Of a DNA stretch of 14,123 bases, positions 1 to 11,279 are shown in pieces. The stretch comes from Monoraphidium neglectum. Taxonomy: Eukaryota > Chlorophyta > Chlorophyceae > Sphaeropleales > Selenastraceae. The stretch spans positions 1 to 14,123 of the forward strand of contig NW_014012184.1 in NCBI RefSeq assembly GCF_000611645.1. The letters run 5' to 3'. Both the position numbers and the translations under genes were made by a program. Each line of letters begins with the position of its first letter. Within the stretch, counting starts at the first letter, position 1. The notes beneath the pieces were generated by a model. It searched no databases. It saw only the letters and a program-made list of their open reading frames with translations, and had not been told where the DNA came from.

Positions 1-1121
1 GCGTTCTTCATCTCCCTCACGCGCCCCGACGCCGCCAGCAGCGCCTTGCTGGGCACGCAGCCGCGGTTCACGCAGGTCCCCCCAATGTCGTGGCCCTCCA
101 CCACGGCCACCTTGAGCCCCTGCTCCACCGCGTGCAGCGCCGCGCCGTGGCCGCCCACGCCGCAGCCTGTTTGGGGGGGAGGGGGGAGGGGGAGCGTGGA
201 CGGGCGTCGGCGGTGAGGCCCCGGGCTGTGCGGTCTCGGGCCCGCGCGCAGCCGGTGCCTGGACTGGCCCTCCGGCGCGCGGCGCCGGAACCGATGGCCA
301 GCGCGTCGCGGCGGCGGCTCTCGTCTGGCGTTGCGGATCCCGAGAGGCGTCGCATACTTCTGATCTCTCGGTGATCAAGACACCGAGGGTCTTCAGCAAG
401 CAGCCCGCTCACCGATGATCAGGAGATCATAGTCAGTGGCCTTGCTGGCGGCGACAGACACGCGCTGGGCGCGCGAGACGGCGCGGCGCGCGGCTGCGGG
501 CCTGCGGCGGGGGCCGAGCAGGCGCGGGGACGGAGGTGGGAGGGGGTCAGATACATGTGCGTGAGGCAGGGCGGCTGGCTGCCTGGGACTGGCATGGGTG
601 CTTGTGGGGGGAGCGAGGAATCAGCCACCCACGTCAGCGCGGCAGCATGCAGCGCGAGCACTGCACCCTGCACTTGTCAGCAGGCATGCTGGTGCTTCTG
701 AGGTTGATGTGTTATGACACCATCCCAGCTAATCGACGCGCGGAATGAGGCTTCGGGCCGGGGTGCGACATGAAAGCAGCGGCGCAGCAGCGGCACAGTC
801 GGATCCGTGCGCCCGCTGCCGCGCAGCGCCGTCTGCCTGATAATTGGGCTATTTCCGATGTTTGTCACGCATGACGCGTGAGTTGAAAGCCAACTCGTTC
901 CGATCCGCGACGCCATTGGCCGAGCAGGTAAAGATCGAGCGTTGAGCCACCCCGCACCTGGCCACAACGGGCTGGCCGCAGGCAGCGCGGAGACTGGCCG
1001 AAGAGGCGAAGCATGAGGCATACACTCGCTGCCCAGCCTGGGGACGCACGCAGGGCGCCGCAAGCCTCTGCTGCTGAACGCCAGCACACGCTGCCACGGA
1101 CTTGGACTGGAGGGCCGCCAT
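1..1121 (-). CDS. LPD1: Plastid dihydrolipoamide dehydrogenase (E3), 5' part; 3' end beyond left edge
   Basis: This is the FAD- and NAD-dependent E3 that reoxidises dihydrolipoyl groups, in plastids for the pyruvate dehydrogenase complex that feeds fatty-acid synthesis. Exons are 1121-958, 501-413 and 166 to the left edge; the introns (456 and 246 nt) are GT-AG. Exon 1 starts at an ATG in good context (ACAATGG) and encodes an Ala/Ser/Arg/Gln-rich, acid-poor transit-peptide-like leader of about 75 residues, continued by exon 2 up to DYDLLIIG. The FAD-binding glycines (GCGVGG, residues 85-90) span the exon 2/3 junction. The redox disulfide CVNRGC (Cys116, Cys121) lies in [16 protein letters not shown], the plastid and cyanobacterial form rather than mitochondrial GGTCLNVGC. 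Junction phases (2, then 1) agree. The NAD-binding and dimerisation domains lie outside the window. The family call is firm. The exon 1 to 2 link is inferred from frame and composition; an alternative GTGTAT donor lies upstream of the one chosen. Confidence 0.93.
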
Positions 1122-1667
1122 TGTGTTTTGCGTAGAAGGTATGGCAATTGTGCCAATGCCTGTCGCTGATAGGCACTGCGGCCGTCGCAGGTTGGATGTG
1201 CGAATGCGAACGAATGCACGCAAGTGACCAGGGACCGGAAGCTCCCTTTGATCGGCTTGGCACGCAGATCGAAAGCTATATTGTGCGTTCAACTCGTGTT
1301 GACATGCCGCAACCGCAGCATACTGCCGCAAACATCGCAGCACCTGGGCGCCGTGATCAGAGGGCGGGCCGTGATCACGGGGCCAGCTCGTTATCAGGGA
1401 GGCAGGACCCAGAAATTGTTAAGTGGTGTGCACCAGCCCTCCCTTGAGCAGCCCGTAGGCCTATAACTCTTCGGGACCTGGCTGCCTTTGACCTTCTAGT
1501 CCCATGATCCCACATGTGAACATGCCGAACCAAAGTTGAGCGGCACCAACAGTGAGGTCAACAGCGTTTACTGTACACCGCCAACATAATCACTCCGGGC
1601 CTTCTCAGAAATGATAGTTGCCTCAGTGTCCCGACAACTTCCAAAGCCTGCGAGAACATCTCCCAGA
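1122..1667. other. Intergenic: LPD promoter side and DEP1 3' flank
   Basis: These 546 bases lie between the DEP1 stop codon and the LPD start; both genes point left. The stretch should hold the DEP1 3' UTR and the LPD promoter and 5' UTR. I see no TGTAA polyadenylation signal on the minus strand after the DEP1 stop, no clear TATA box and no conserved coding stretch. Reading frames that continue upstream of the LPD ATG are extensions without protein-like features. Confidence 0.6.
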
Positions 1668-4555
<2,888 letters not shown>

Positions 4556-5492
4556 GCCCTAGGTGCTGATCTGCGGCTCTCTGTAATATAGCAATTGGTT
4601 GCGCCACTCAGCGATTGCGTACACTCCTTTTGATTGTTATCACACCTGCTTCCAAGCAGCGTTTGTGCTTCATGGTGCATCCGTGTCACTCGGCCCATCG
4701 GTAGGCCTCACTCGGCCGCCCACGCGCTCAGTCGCGCTGCTTTGGATGCAGCAGCGCTCATGTATACACTGGGGATCAAGTTGGTTTCTGCAAAGAGACT
4801 CAAGAAACACCATAATGAAGCACAAAACACCCCATGCACGCTCCACCATGTGACGTGCTTCGGGAGCCCGCTTCTCCACACTTGTGGCTACTTACGTCAT
4901 CACCTCAGTTGAAAGGCTCAACTTGTCAAGTCGCCAGGTCTACCCCTCTTGAGCCAAGGAGGCCAACGGCACCCTGGGCAGGCGCGCCTGCTGCTCAATC
5001 AACGAGTGTCCAACAGCAAGCGGTTGATTGTCGAGGGTCCGCCCCCACCAAGGGCCTGGCCTTAAGAGCCGCCTGGCCCCACAATACCGCCATTACCAGT
5101 CTCCGCTTCGTGCATGTGACAGTAATATGTTGTATGTTGTTATGTCCGTGAAGCGGGCTGATAAATATCATTTCACCAAGCATTCCCAGGGCCTGTTTGG
5201 CTCGTGCTGCCAGCTTAGTGCATCGGCAAGGACCTCACTTGCTGCCGCGGCGACTTCAGTGATGGCAGCCCTCAGCAGCTCTGGTGAACCAGTTCTACAG
5301 CCGAGGCAAGCCAAATGCATGAAGTGCAGCCAAGTGCATGCGCCCTTCTCACGGGCACCCCACTCGCCGACAGGCGTTGGCGCTGCGACCTGCAATGCCT
5401 TTTGGAATGTATAGGCTTGTCAAATTTCCAATGAACGCCCTCACACTCCTCAACCCAAGGCCCCCATGCAAGTCAAACAAGCCAAACAACGA
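4556..5492. other. Intergenic: DEP1 upstream region and SRP9 3' flank
   Basis: Up to the SRP9 polyadenylation signal I recognise no gene here. Just before DEP1 the minus strand reads CCAAT (4594-4598) and then TATATTA (4584-4590). If that is a TATA box, transcription would start almost at the ATG, so the pairing may be coincidence. A minus-strand frame ending at 5168 encodes about 50 residues from its first ATG, with a helical Ala-rich stretch (ELLRAAITEVAAAASEVL). It has no family match I know and no clear splice partners, so I do not call it a gene. Confidence 0.5.
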
Positions 5493-5497
5493 TTACA
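5493..5497 (-). terminator. Polyadenylation signal TGTAA of SRP9
   Basis: The minus strand reads TGTAA about 49 nt beyond the SRP9 stop codon. TGTAA is the usual poly(A) signal of green algae, which places the transcript end shortly after it. The call rests on motif and position only. Confidence 0.6.
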
Positions 5498-5545
5498 TGT
5501 GACAGGCAGATAACTTGCCAGTGCAGGTAGACGCCACAGTGCCCC

Positions 5546-5617
5546 TCATCCTTTCCGCCGTCCAGCGCCACCCTTTGCTCGTGCTTTGCTGCTTCCACCC
5601 GCCGCCGCTGCTGCCGC

Positions 5618-5649
<32 letters not shown>

Positions 5650-6239
5650 CCTGCTCCACCTGCTCCATCTCCTCATCTGCGGTGCGGCACACGGGGGCAT
5701 GAGCCGAGCAACAGCAGTGACCAGAAAGTGGCACAAGCCCATGCAGCTGCCAAGGTAGTACATAACGGCCGGCCAAAATCTGGAATCAACAAATTAGCAC
5801 ATATATCGTGGGGTCTCATCATCGCGTCCGGCCACATTTGTGACTGGTGGGCCCGCCGCGCCAAGGCGCGCATGCACTTGCAGCGGCCTGCAGCGCAGCG
5901 TTGAGCGCGCACCCGCCGAGGCGTCCGCTCCTCGCGACATGAGCAAGAACATCAGATTATTGAGCTTCTCCATCCGTTTCACATCCACCAACTGATCAGT
6001 TTGGTACTTGAGGCACTGTGTGCGAGGTGTTGAGCGATCCCAGCCGATCAGCAGGCGATCTGGAGGCACCTCACAGGTTCTTGACGCTCCCAATAGCTTA
6101 CCGTGACATCGTCTGTCACTTTTAGCACCAGCTTGCCCTCCGTGTGCCTGTACTTGATGCAGTACCGCGACTTCAATGGCTGCTTCCGCCATAGCTCCTC
6201 TGCTTGGACGTAAAATGAGTCCCAGTCGTCAATATACAT
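5546..6239 (-). CDS. SRP9: Signal recognition particle 9 kDa subunit (SRP9)
   Basis: SRP9 pairs with SRP14 on the Alu domain of SRP RNA and helps slow translation while ribosomes carrying signal peptides are brought to the ER. Exons 6239-6102, 6015-5913 and 5676-5546 join in frame to 123 residues; the introns (86 and 236 nt) are GT-AG. Family landmarks run in order: MYIDDWDSFY at the N-terminus, RYCIKYRHTEGKLVLKVTDD (29-44), CLKYQTDQ straight after the first junction, then RMEKLNNLMFLLMSRGADA. The fold ends near residue 80. Exon 3 is an acidic start (DEEMEQVEQE), ten Gln, six Ala and a basic end (SSKARAKGGAGRRKG). A basic C-terminal tail is normal for SRP9, but the Gln/Ala run is unusual. Phase 1 at the second junction supports joining this tail. 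The family call is firm. Confidence 0.95.
5618..5647 (-). repeat. CAG/CAA repeat encoding ten glutamines in SRP9
   Basis: Ten consecutive Gln codons on the minus strand: CAA, five CAG, three CAA, CAG. Six Ala codons follow directly. The mixed CAG/CAA codons suggest either an older, interrupted repeat or selection for the residues. Confidence 0.9.
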
Positions 6240-6426
6240 ATTAAACAGGCTCAGATCAGGTCTTTGCTCTTGAACGAGACTAGATCACTGTATTTCGGCC
6301 GTAAACAAGCAGTATCACATTCGCAACGATTTCGATTGTCTTGCTGCATGCAGTAACAGTGAGGCCGTGTGTGGAAGCAGGATTGGCTGGCGAGCTTGCG
6401 GTACCCGACAATGTCACCGATGGTGG

Positions 6427-6451
6427 CTGGTCTCTCACTGGTCTCTCACTG
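6427..6451. repeat. 11-bp tandem direct repeat, 2.3 copies
   Basis: The unit CTGGTCTCTCA occurs twice in a row (6427-6437 and 6438-6448) and is followed by CTG. It is non-coding and lies upstream of SRP9. Confidence 0.85.
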
Positions 6452-6655
6452 CGACATGTCATGGGGCGTTGGCAACATTGCTGCAGTGCCTGGCTGGCCA
6501 AACGCCCATGCAGAATGATTGAGGACATTGAAGATGAACTCAACATAAAAAAAACTCAACATGCACGTGCAGCAGCGCCCCCTGCATGGATGATGCTGTA
6601 CGTAACGGTATCCGCACGAGCCAGCCATGCCTGCATTTGCTTTTGCAGTGCTCGA

Positions 6656-6686
6656 CATGCATGGCCATGCCTGTATACATGCATGG
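6656..6686. repeat. Cluster of CATGCATG palindromes
   Basis: Two copies of CATGCATGG start 22 bp apart (6656 and 6678). Between and overlapping them are the perfect 12-bp palindrome GCATGGCCATGC (6659-6670) and TGTATACA (6672-6679). CATGCATG is the RY element bound by plant B3-domain regulators; any such role here is a guess. Confidence 0.75.
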
Positions 6687-7277
6687 GGTATAATGCAGAT
6701 GCCTAGGAGGAATGAGCTGCAATTGACGTATTATTATTTATGTAGCTGCTCTTGGGCTTTGATGTGGAGCCCCGCAGTGGGCGCCCCACCACCGGTCGAA
6801 AGGCCAGCCGTTTGTGGCGGTTATGAGATCAGGCGCACGTCCAACACATGCGGCCCATCGTCACTGTGCCTTGCCAGTCTACCACGGGCATTAACGAGAG
6901 GATTGTCTCGGGCTTAAAGGGAGTGATGTTGTATGTGGCGGCTGTGTGCTCACGCATGGAGGGAGGACTTCGGCAGGTCCTGGTCTCATGCAGCTGGAAA
7001 GGGGCATTTGTCAGCGACGACTTTGTGGACATGGTGGTGAATTTCACCGCCATACGAAATCAAATTCAATCAATCACAAACCTTCATTGCGTTTTACTTG
7101 CTGCAATTTGTCCAATCCGTTGTGCCTGCGCAAACCAACCAAGCTTGAACCAGCCTCTCTTGCGCGTACAAGCTTTAGATGGCGTACGAGTTGCTGCCGT
7201 AGCCCATCTTGGGTAGATACACGTGCGTCGCATGCAGCCACCGTCCTACGGCAAGCTCAGCTGCGCCCAGGCGGTTT

Positions 7278-8570
7278 ATGGCGGCGCGTAACCAGCGCCT
7301 GCTGCTGCGCGAGTTGGAGAACGACCTTCTTATCAAGCAGAGCGATGTGGAAAGCCTAACTCAACGCCAGGCACGCCTGCGAGCACGCAGCCATGCGGCA
7401 CGGGCGGTGCTGTCACAGTGCGAGGCCCTTCTTGCCCTTGCAGCCGCCCTGCAGCGCGACCCCCCCGACAACGGCGGTAGCAGCGGCAGCGGCGACACGA
7501 CGCCGGCGCCCAAGGGCAACAGCAGCCCACCAGTCAGCTGGGATGATCAGCTGGCGGCCCACATGCAGGAATTGAACCGCGAGTGGGTCGACAGCGAGTG
7601 GGCGGGCGACAACGTCACCGCATGCATGGTCGGCGGCGGCGTCGCCGCGGCCGCCACTGCTGCCGCGGCCACGCATGAGCAGCCGATCTGCCTTGGCTGG
7701 TCCCCAGGGCGGGCGGCCCAGGCGGCGGCGACGGCAGAGCTAACGACAGCGGGCCTCAGGAGCAAGCTCCAGGAATTTGCATGCAACGCCGGCCGCCTAC
7801 TCCTGCGGATCCGCCACGCCGCGCCCGACGCGGCCGACGCGCGTTGCCAGCTGGCGTCGCGGCGCTGCGAGGTCCTGGGGCTGATAGCGCTCATCGCCGT
7901 CCGCCCGCCGGCGGGGCTGTGGCCGCTAACCGCCGTGCAGCTCGCGCCCCTGGACGGCAGCGCGGGCGCGGGCGTGGCGGCCGCCGAGGCGCACTGGCGG
8001 TTCGCGGCGGCGCAGCTGGCGCTTGAAGACTCGCAGGTGTGAGTGCAGCACGCAGGGGCCAACGCACCCACACAGGGTTGCCGCCGCTGCTGCTGCTGCT
8101 GCTGCTTGCAGTCCTGGCGTGGGGCATGTTGCCCGCATCCAGTTTCATGCTGCAGGCATCGCACGCCGCGCTGACTCCGCGCCACCCCTTCACTCCCGCC
8201 ACCTCAGCGTGAGTATGTCAAGGCGCTGCTAGAGTCGGACGCCGCGCGCGCGCGCCGCACCGCCGCGCGTCTCCAGGAGCTGCTGCTGGAGAGCGCCGCG
8301 CGCGCAGAAGACACAGAGGCGCAGGAGTGCCTGCTGCGCGAGCTGGAGCGCCTGCTGGCCTCCGACCGCGTCTGCGGCACCGCCGTCGTGCTCGCTCTGT
8401 ATGGCACCCTGCTGTCTGCGGAGCAATCGGCTGCGTTTTCGGTGGCCAGCTGGCCGCACGCCGCCAGCCGGGGTGCGCTCGCAAGCCTGCTGCTCTCAAA
8501 TGGCGGCAGCGAGGCGACTGAGGTCGAAGAGGTTGCTGCCGCGTGCGAGGGCGGCTTGAAAATGGCTTGA
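7278..8570 (+). CDS. Uncharacterised Ala-rich coiled-coil protein
   Basis: I do not recognise this protein. Exons 7278-8036 and 8208-8570 join in phase 0 to 373 residues. The 171-nt intron starts CAG|GTGTGAG and ends with a CTGAC branch-like site, a pyrimidine tract and CTCAG. Residues about 8-58 (LRELENDLLIKQSDVESLTQ onward) and 254-306 (REYVKALLES onward) have the heptad-like Leu/Glu/Arg/Gln pattern of coiled coils. A Ser/Gly/Pro-rich linker and an Ala run ([11 protein letters not shown]) separate helical segments. No signal peptide, membrane segment or catalytic motif is visible. The strong G/C third-position bias of the frame supports real coding. The start is the first ATG in frame; a TTG-led extension to 7209 adds nothing protein-like. 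The layout loosely recalls a helical-bundle subunit, such as a centrosomal or augmin-type protein, but I could not align it. Function is unknown. Confidence 0.75.
8087..8104 (+). repeat. (CTG)6 microsatellite in an intron
   Basis: Six perfect CTG units lie inside the single intron of the coiled-coil gene, well before its branch-like site. It is a simple repeat with no coding role. Confidence 0.9.
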
Positions 8571-8790
8571 TGCACGTGCGTGCAGCGTGCGCGCACATAA
8601 GATAGTGTGAGCATTGCGGTTGCACGAGGGGCGTGGTGGCCCGCAATCTAGGTCACCTTCCTCCAGCTGCATCGCACGGCGCCACATGTCCTCGTGAACC
8701 ACGCACGCCAATGTGCGGCGCTGTTTCCCATAACCTCCCACAATACATGCATATGCATTGTCCAGAACACAATTTTGGCGCCGTGTGTTT

Positions 8791-8812
8791 GCTTGGCGAT
8801 TCATCGCCAAGC
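8791..8812. repeat. Perfect 10-bp inverted repeat (hairpin)
   Basis: GCTTGGCGAT is followed by TC and then by its exact reverse complement ATCGCCAAGC. As RNA this gives at least nine pairs closed by a four-base loop. It stands alone about 220 bp after the coiled-coil stop codon, without a T-run or flanking duplication. Confidence 0.85.
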
Positions 8813-9991
8813 TTTCGGTCACCCGACGCTGCGCTAATCAGCATCGGGTTGGCGCCTGCGATCCCCCAGGTTTTGCCCCCACCATGCCTTCGCCCAGGCG
8901 CAGTGTCTCTCGGACTGAGGGCCTTGCTGATGTCACCAAACATGTTTCTTGGGGGATTGCGATCCAACACAGTGTTGATTGGGTCTTTGCCTGTCTCCCG
9001 GCTTGACGGGTTGACTCCGAGCGCTGGATTGCAGAGTAGCCCCGACTGAGCACGCGTCACTTCACTGACTCATGGGGCAGAACTGCTTGTGGTTTGCGGC
9101 CAATGGACTCTGGTGCTGCGCCACCAGCGCCCAGGCAGGCGCGCACAACACAGGCACCCCTGTTCGTCCAAGGTTTGGACCTTTGTTACCCGGCTATTTC
9201 GGGCCACATTTCACCCTCCTGCAAATCCTTCAACCACCGGTGGGCTCGGCTGCACTCTGAGTGTGCATTCTGGACCCCGGTATGCCATCATCGTCTCTTG
9301 AGTGGCCACGCCGTTTCAAAACACACCAGCCCCGTGCCGGTGCTGCTTCGTTGCCGGGTTGTTGTGGCTTCCTCTTCGAGCGATGTCGAGAGGGTGCAGG
9401 CGCGCGCTCGCGCCGCCGCGCCTGCATTGAGCGAGTTGCCGACTTTGTTCGGTCCTGTGCGGGGGCTGGGGCGCCTGTGCCGCCACGGTACATGCTGCAG
9501 ACCACTGCGTTGCCCACCGTTGTCCCCAGTCTGCACGTCGCACCGTGCCTGTTGCCCGGTCTTTGTGCTAATCTGATGGATTCAAACCATACGTCATCAA
9601 TCGCAAAGCTTAACCAATACACGCACACCTTTGCAAGACTGGCAAGGTGACTGCCCTTCCAAGCGGTGTCATTTGTACATGCTTTTGACCCACACGTATG
9701 CCTCCCCCTTCCACAAGCGGCACAACCTCAATGCCAAGGAGAGCGTTTGAAATAGCAACACCCTACTACAAACATTTAGGAAACCCTTTCGGGCTGTCCC
9801 CGCACGGTCTGCACTGCTGAACCTAGGATGAGGCGTGGTGGTTGGTTATTGCCCTCCATGAAAGCGAGTCCTGCTTGTCGAGCGAACTGTGTTCATCCCC
9901 GTTTTTGTCAAGAGCAGCGATGTCACTGACGCAGCTCGCAGTTCCGGCCACCACGCTTCCCGCCGTCCAGTCTGCTGTTTGGTCATTGCAT

Positions 9992-10029
9992 CCCCACTTG
10001 GCGCCTGCACCCCCACCTGGCGCCCGCAC
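9992..10029 (+). repeat. 19-bp tandem duplication
   Basis: Two adjacent 19-bp units, CCCCACTTGGCGCCTGCAC and CCCCACCTGGCGCCCGCAC, differ at two positions, each a T/C change. The unit contains the palindrome GGCGCC. It is non-coding and looks like a fairly young local duplication. Confidence 0.8.
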
Positions 10030-10300
10030 GATGGGGATGGAACAGCACTTAATATGCTGTGAGCATGATTGTGGCGTGTGGGGAATCCTGCAACTCCCGC
10101 CGGTAGCTACGTACAATCTGTATGGTCATCACACATTGTTTGCACTGCTGACCAGGAGGCCGGGTACAGTAACCTTTGGTCACATGCAGCAACCGCAAAA
10201 AAACGGATACGACAGCATGCCACTGCAATCCTCGCGCGTCCAGTCGGGCTCAAATCCCCAGCAGCCGTCACAACACGAACCGTTCGCGTGGCAGTTTTGG

Positions 10301-10305
10301 TTACA
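10301..10305 (-). terminator. Possible polyadenylation signal TGTAA of the KH gene
   Basis: The minus strand reads TGTAA starting about 24 nt beyond the KH stop codon. The position fits a green-algal poly(A) signal, though the 3' UTR would be very short, so the match may be chance or the gene may have a further 3' exon. Confidence 0.4.
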
Positions 10306-10328
10306 GTAGTGCCGGCCCTCAGCGGCCG

Positions 10329-11279
10329 TCACCCTCCCGTGCCCCCGCCGCCGCCGCCGCCGTCCGCGCCGTCGACGGCGGCCCCGGCCTCCTTCAGCCT
10401 CGCCGCGAGCGCCGCCGACACGCCCCGCGGCCGCTCCGTCGCCGGGTGGCGCCGCAAGTGGTCCGACAGCCGCGCCAGCGCGGCGCATACCTCCGCCTCG
10501 CTCGGCCCCGACAGCTCCGCCACGCGGTCGCCCTCGCAGGCGCAGAGCGGCGCCTCCGCCGGCGGCCGCACCTGCGGCGGCGGCGGGCGGTCGTGGGCGC
10601 GGTCGGCGGCGTTTGGTGGGGGGCGTGGTTGGTGCGGTCCCTGCCGCCTGAGGGGGGGGGCTGTGATTTGCTGGGTCGAGTTTCAAAAGCAGGGTGCCTT
10701 CAAGGGGGCACCGGGCCACCAACATGCGAATGCATGCGCCCCAGCCCATGCCTTGCTCACCAGCAAACTTGCTCCCGAGCTGCCTTGTATCAAAGCCGCG
10801 TCTGCGCCGGCGAGCGAGGCCGCCTGGCTGCCGCTGACCAGCAGGCGCAGCCGCAGCTCGCTGTGCTGCTCCCCTCCCTCGCGAGCGTCGCCGTTGGGCA
10901 GCAGCGCGTCGGCGAGCCGCTGCAGGGCCGCGGCGGCGCCGCTTTCGCTGACGTCAGCGCCCGGCTCTGCGGCCGCTGGTGAGTAAATCACGAGCAGGCG
11001 CTCAGTGCAGCCAGGGACAGGCCGGATGGTACGAATGATGGCGCCCGTTTCTCGCTCTATGCGCTCCACGACGGGTTCGCCGCCGCTCGTTAAAAGCAGG
11101 CTGTCTGCTTGTGCTACTGTCACCAGCAATCGCAACACCGTATCGCTTGCAGCTGCCGTGTGCGCCCGCTTGGCAGCCGGGTCGTCGTCGGCTGTTCCGT
11201 TGGCGCTGGTGGCAAGCTGCCGTTTGCTGCCTGCTGCAGTTGGTGGGCTGCTCCCAACGGCCGCTGCCGTCGGCTCCAT
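10329..11279 (-). CDS. Tandem KH-domain protein with degenerate GXXG loops
   Basis: This looks like a PCBP/HEN4-type protein that binds single-stranded RNA or DNA. Exons 11279-10761 and 10571-10329 join in phase 0 (CTG|GTGAGC, CGCAG|GTG) to 253 residues. The 189-nt intron cuts the second KH domain, and joining restores it: SGASLL|VRPPAEAPLCACEGDRVAELSG follows the plant and animal KH2 pattern. KH1 covers about 49-100 (LRLLVTV, RETGAIIR, VPGCTERLLVIYS); KH2 about 142-220. The N-terminal 48 residues are low in complexity, with possible basic nuclear signals (GSKRQ, AAKRAH); the C-terminus is a Gly run encoded by a GCC-type repeat. Neither KH domain keeps the GXXG loop: KH1 has TSGGEP and KH2 has SLAGAD where GKGG is expected. 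The ATG chosen is the first in frame; a GTG 21 nt upstream is not needed. The KH call is fairly firm, the cellular role unknown. Confidence 0.85.

Larger units (their letters stand above)
6240..7277. other. Divergent intergenic region between SRP9 and the coiled-coil gene
   Basis: This 1.04-kb stretch should hold both promoters. By eye it is richer in A+T than the flanking genes. It contains an 11-bp direct duplication, a cluster of ATGCAT-type palindromes, an AT-rich patch (about 6727-6741, TATTATTATTTATG) and a stretch at 6827-7075 that is open on both strands. An acceptor-like CTCAG and CCCAG lie just before the ATG at 7278, so the 5' UTR of that gene may be spliced. I recognise no conserved protein. 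Confidence 0.5.
8571..10328. other. Convergent intergenic region without a recognisable gene
   Basis: This 1.76-kb stretch separates the 3' ends of the coiled-coil gene (plus) and the KH gene (minus). I find no conserved protein, tRNA or transposon protein. By eye its G+C is lower than that of the genes. Several frames of 130-160 codons are open here, for example 8653-9060 minus and 9094-9576 plus, but they overlap each other, use codons unlike the neighbouring genes and show no family motif. It contains a perfect hairpin, a 12-bp palindrome (ATGCATATGCAT, 8747-8758) and a 19-bp tandem duplication. I see no TGTAA signal for the plus-strand gene in its first 500 bases. Confidence 0.5.

Noticed and set aside
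167..200. G-rich run resembling a G-quadruplex
   Set aside because: On the coding (minus) strand it is the C-rich polypyrimidine tract directly before the LPD exon 3 acceptor, which explains it.
5168..5395. Minus-strand frame with an Ala-rich helix between SRP9 and DEP1
   Set aside because: It begins with TTG rather than ATG and shows no splice partners or known family. It is mentioned only as content of the intergenic stretch.
7209..7277. Upstream extension of the coiled-coil protein from TTG at 7209
   Set aside because: TTG is not a normal nuclear start, the extension has no coiled-coil character, and a good ATG exists at 7278.
8653..9576. Overlapping frames of 130-160 codons on both strands
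   Set aside because: They overlap each other, show no family motif or splice support and have codon use unlike the neighbouring genes. Long open frames arise by chance in GC-rich DNA.
9577..9594. Minus-strand T-arm-like hairpin (ATGG, TTTGAAT, CCAT)
   Set aside because: The bases that would pair as the acceptor stem are absent about 70 nt upstream, and position 56 of the loop is T instead of C.
10244..10260. tRNA-like B box (GGCTCAAATCC)
   Set aside because: No A box, acceptor stem or anticodon arm can be placed upstream at the right distance.
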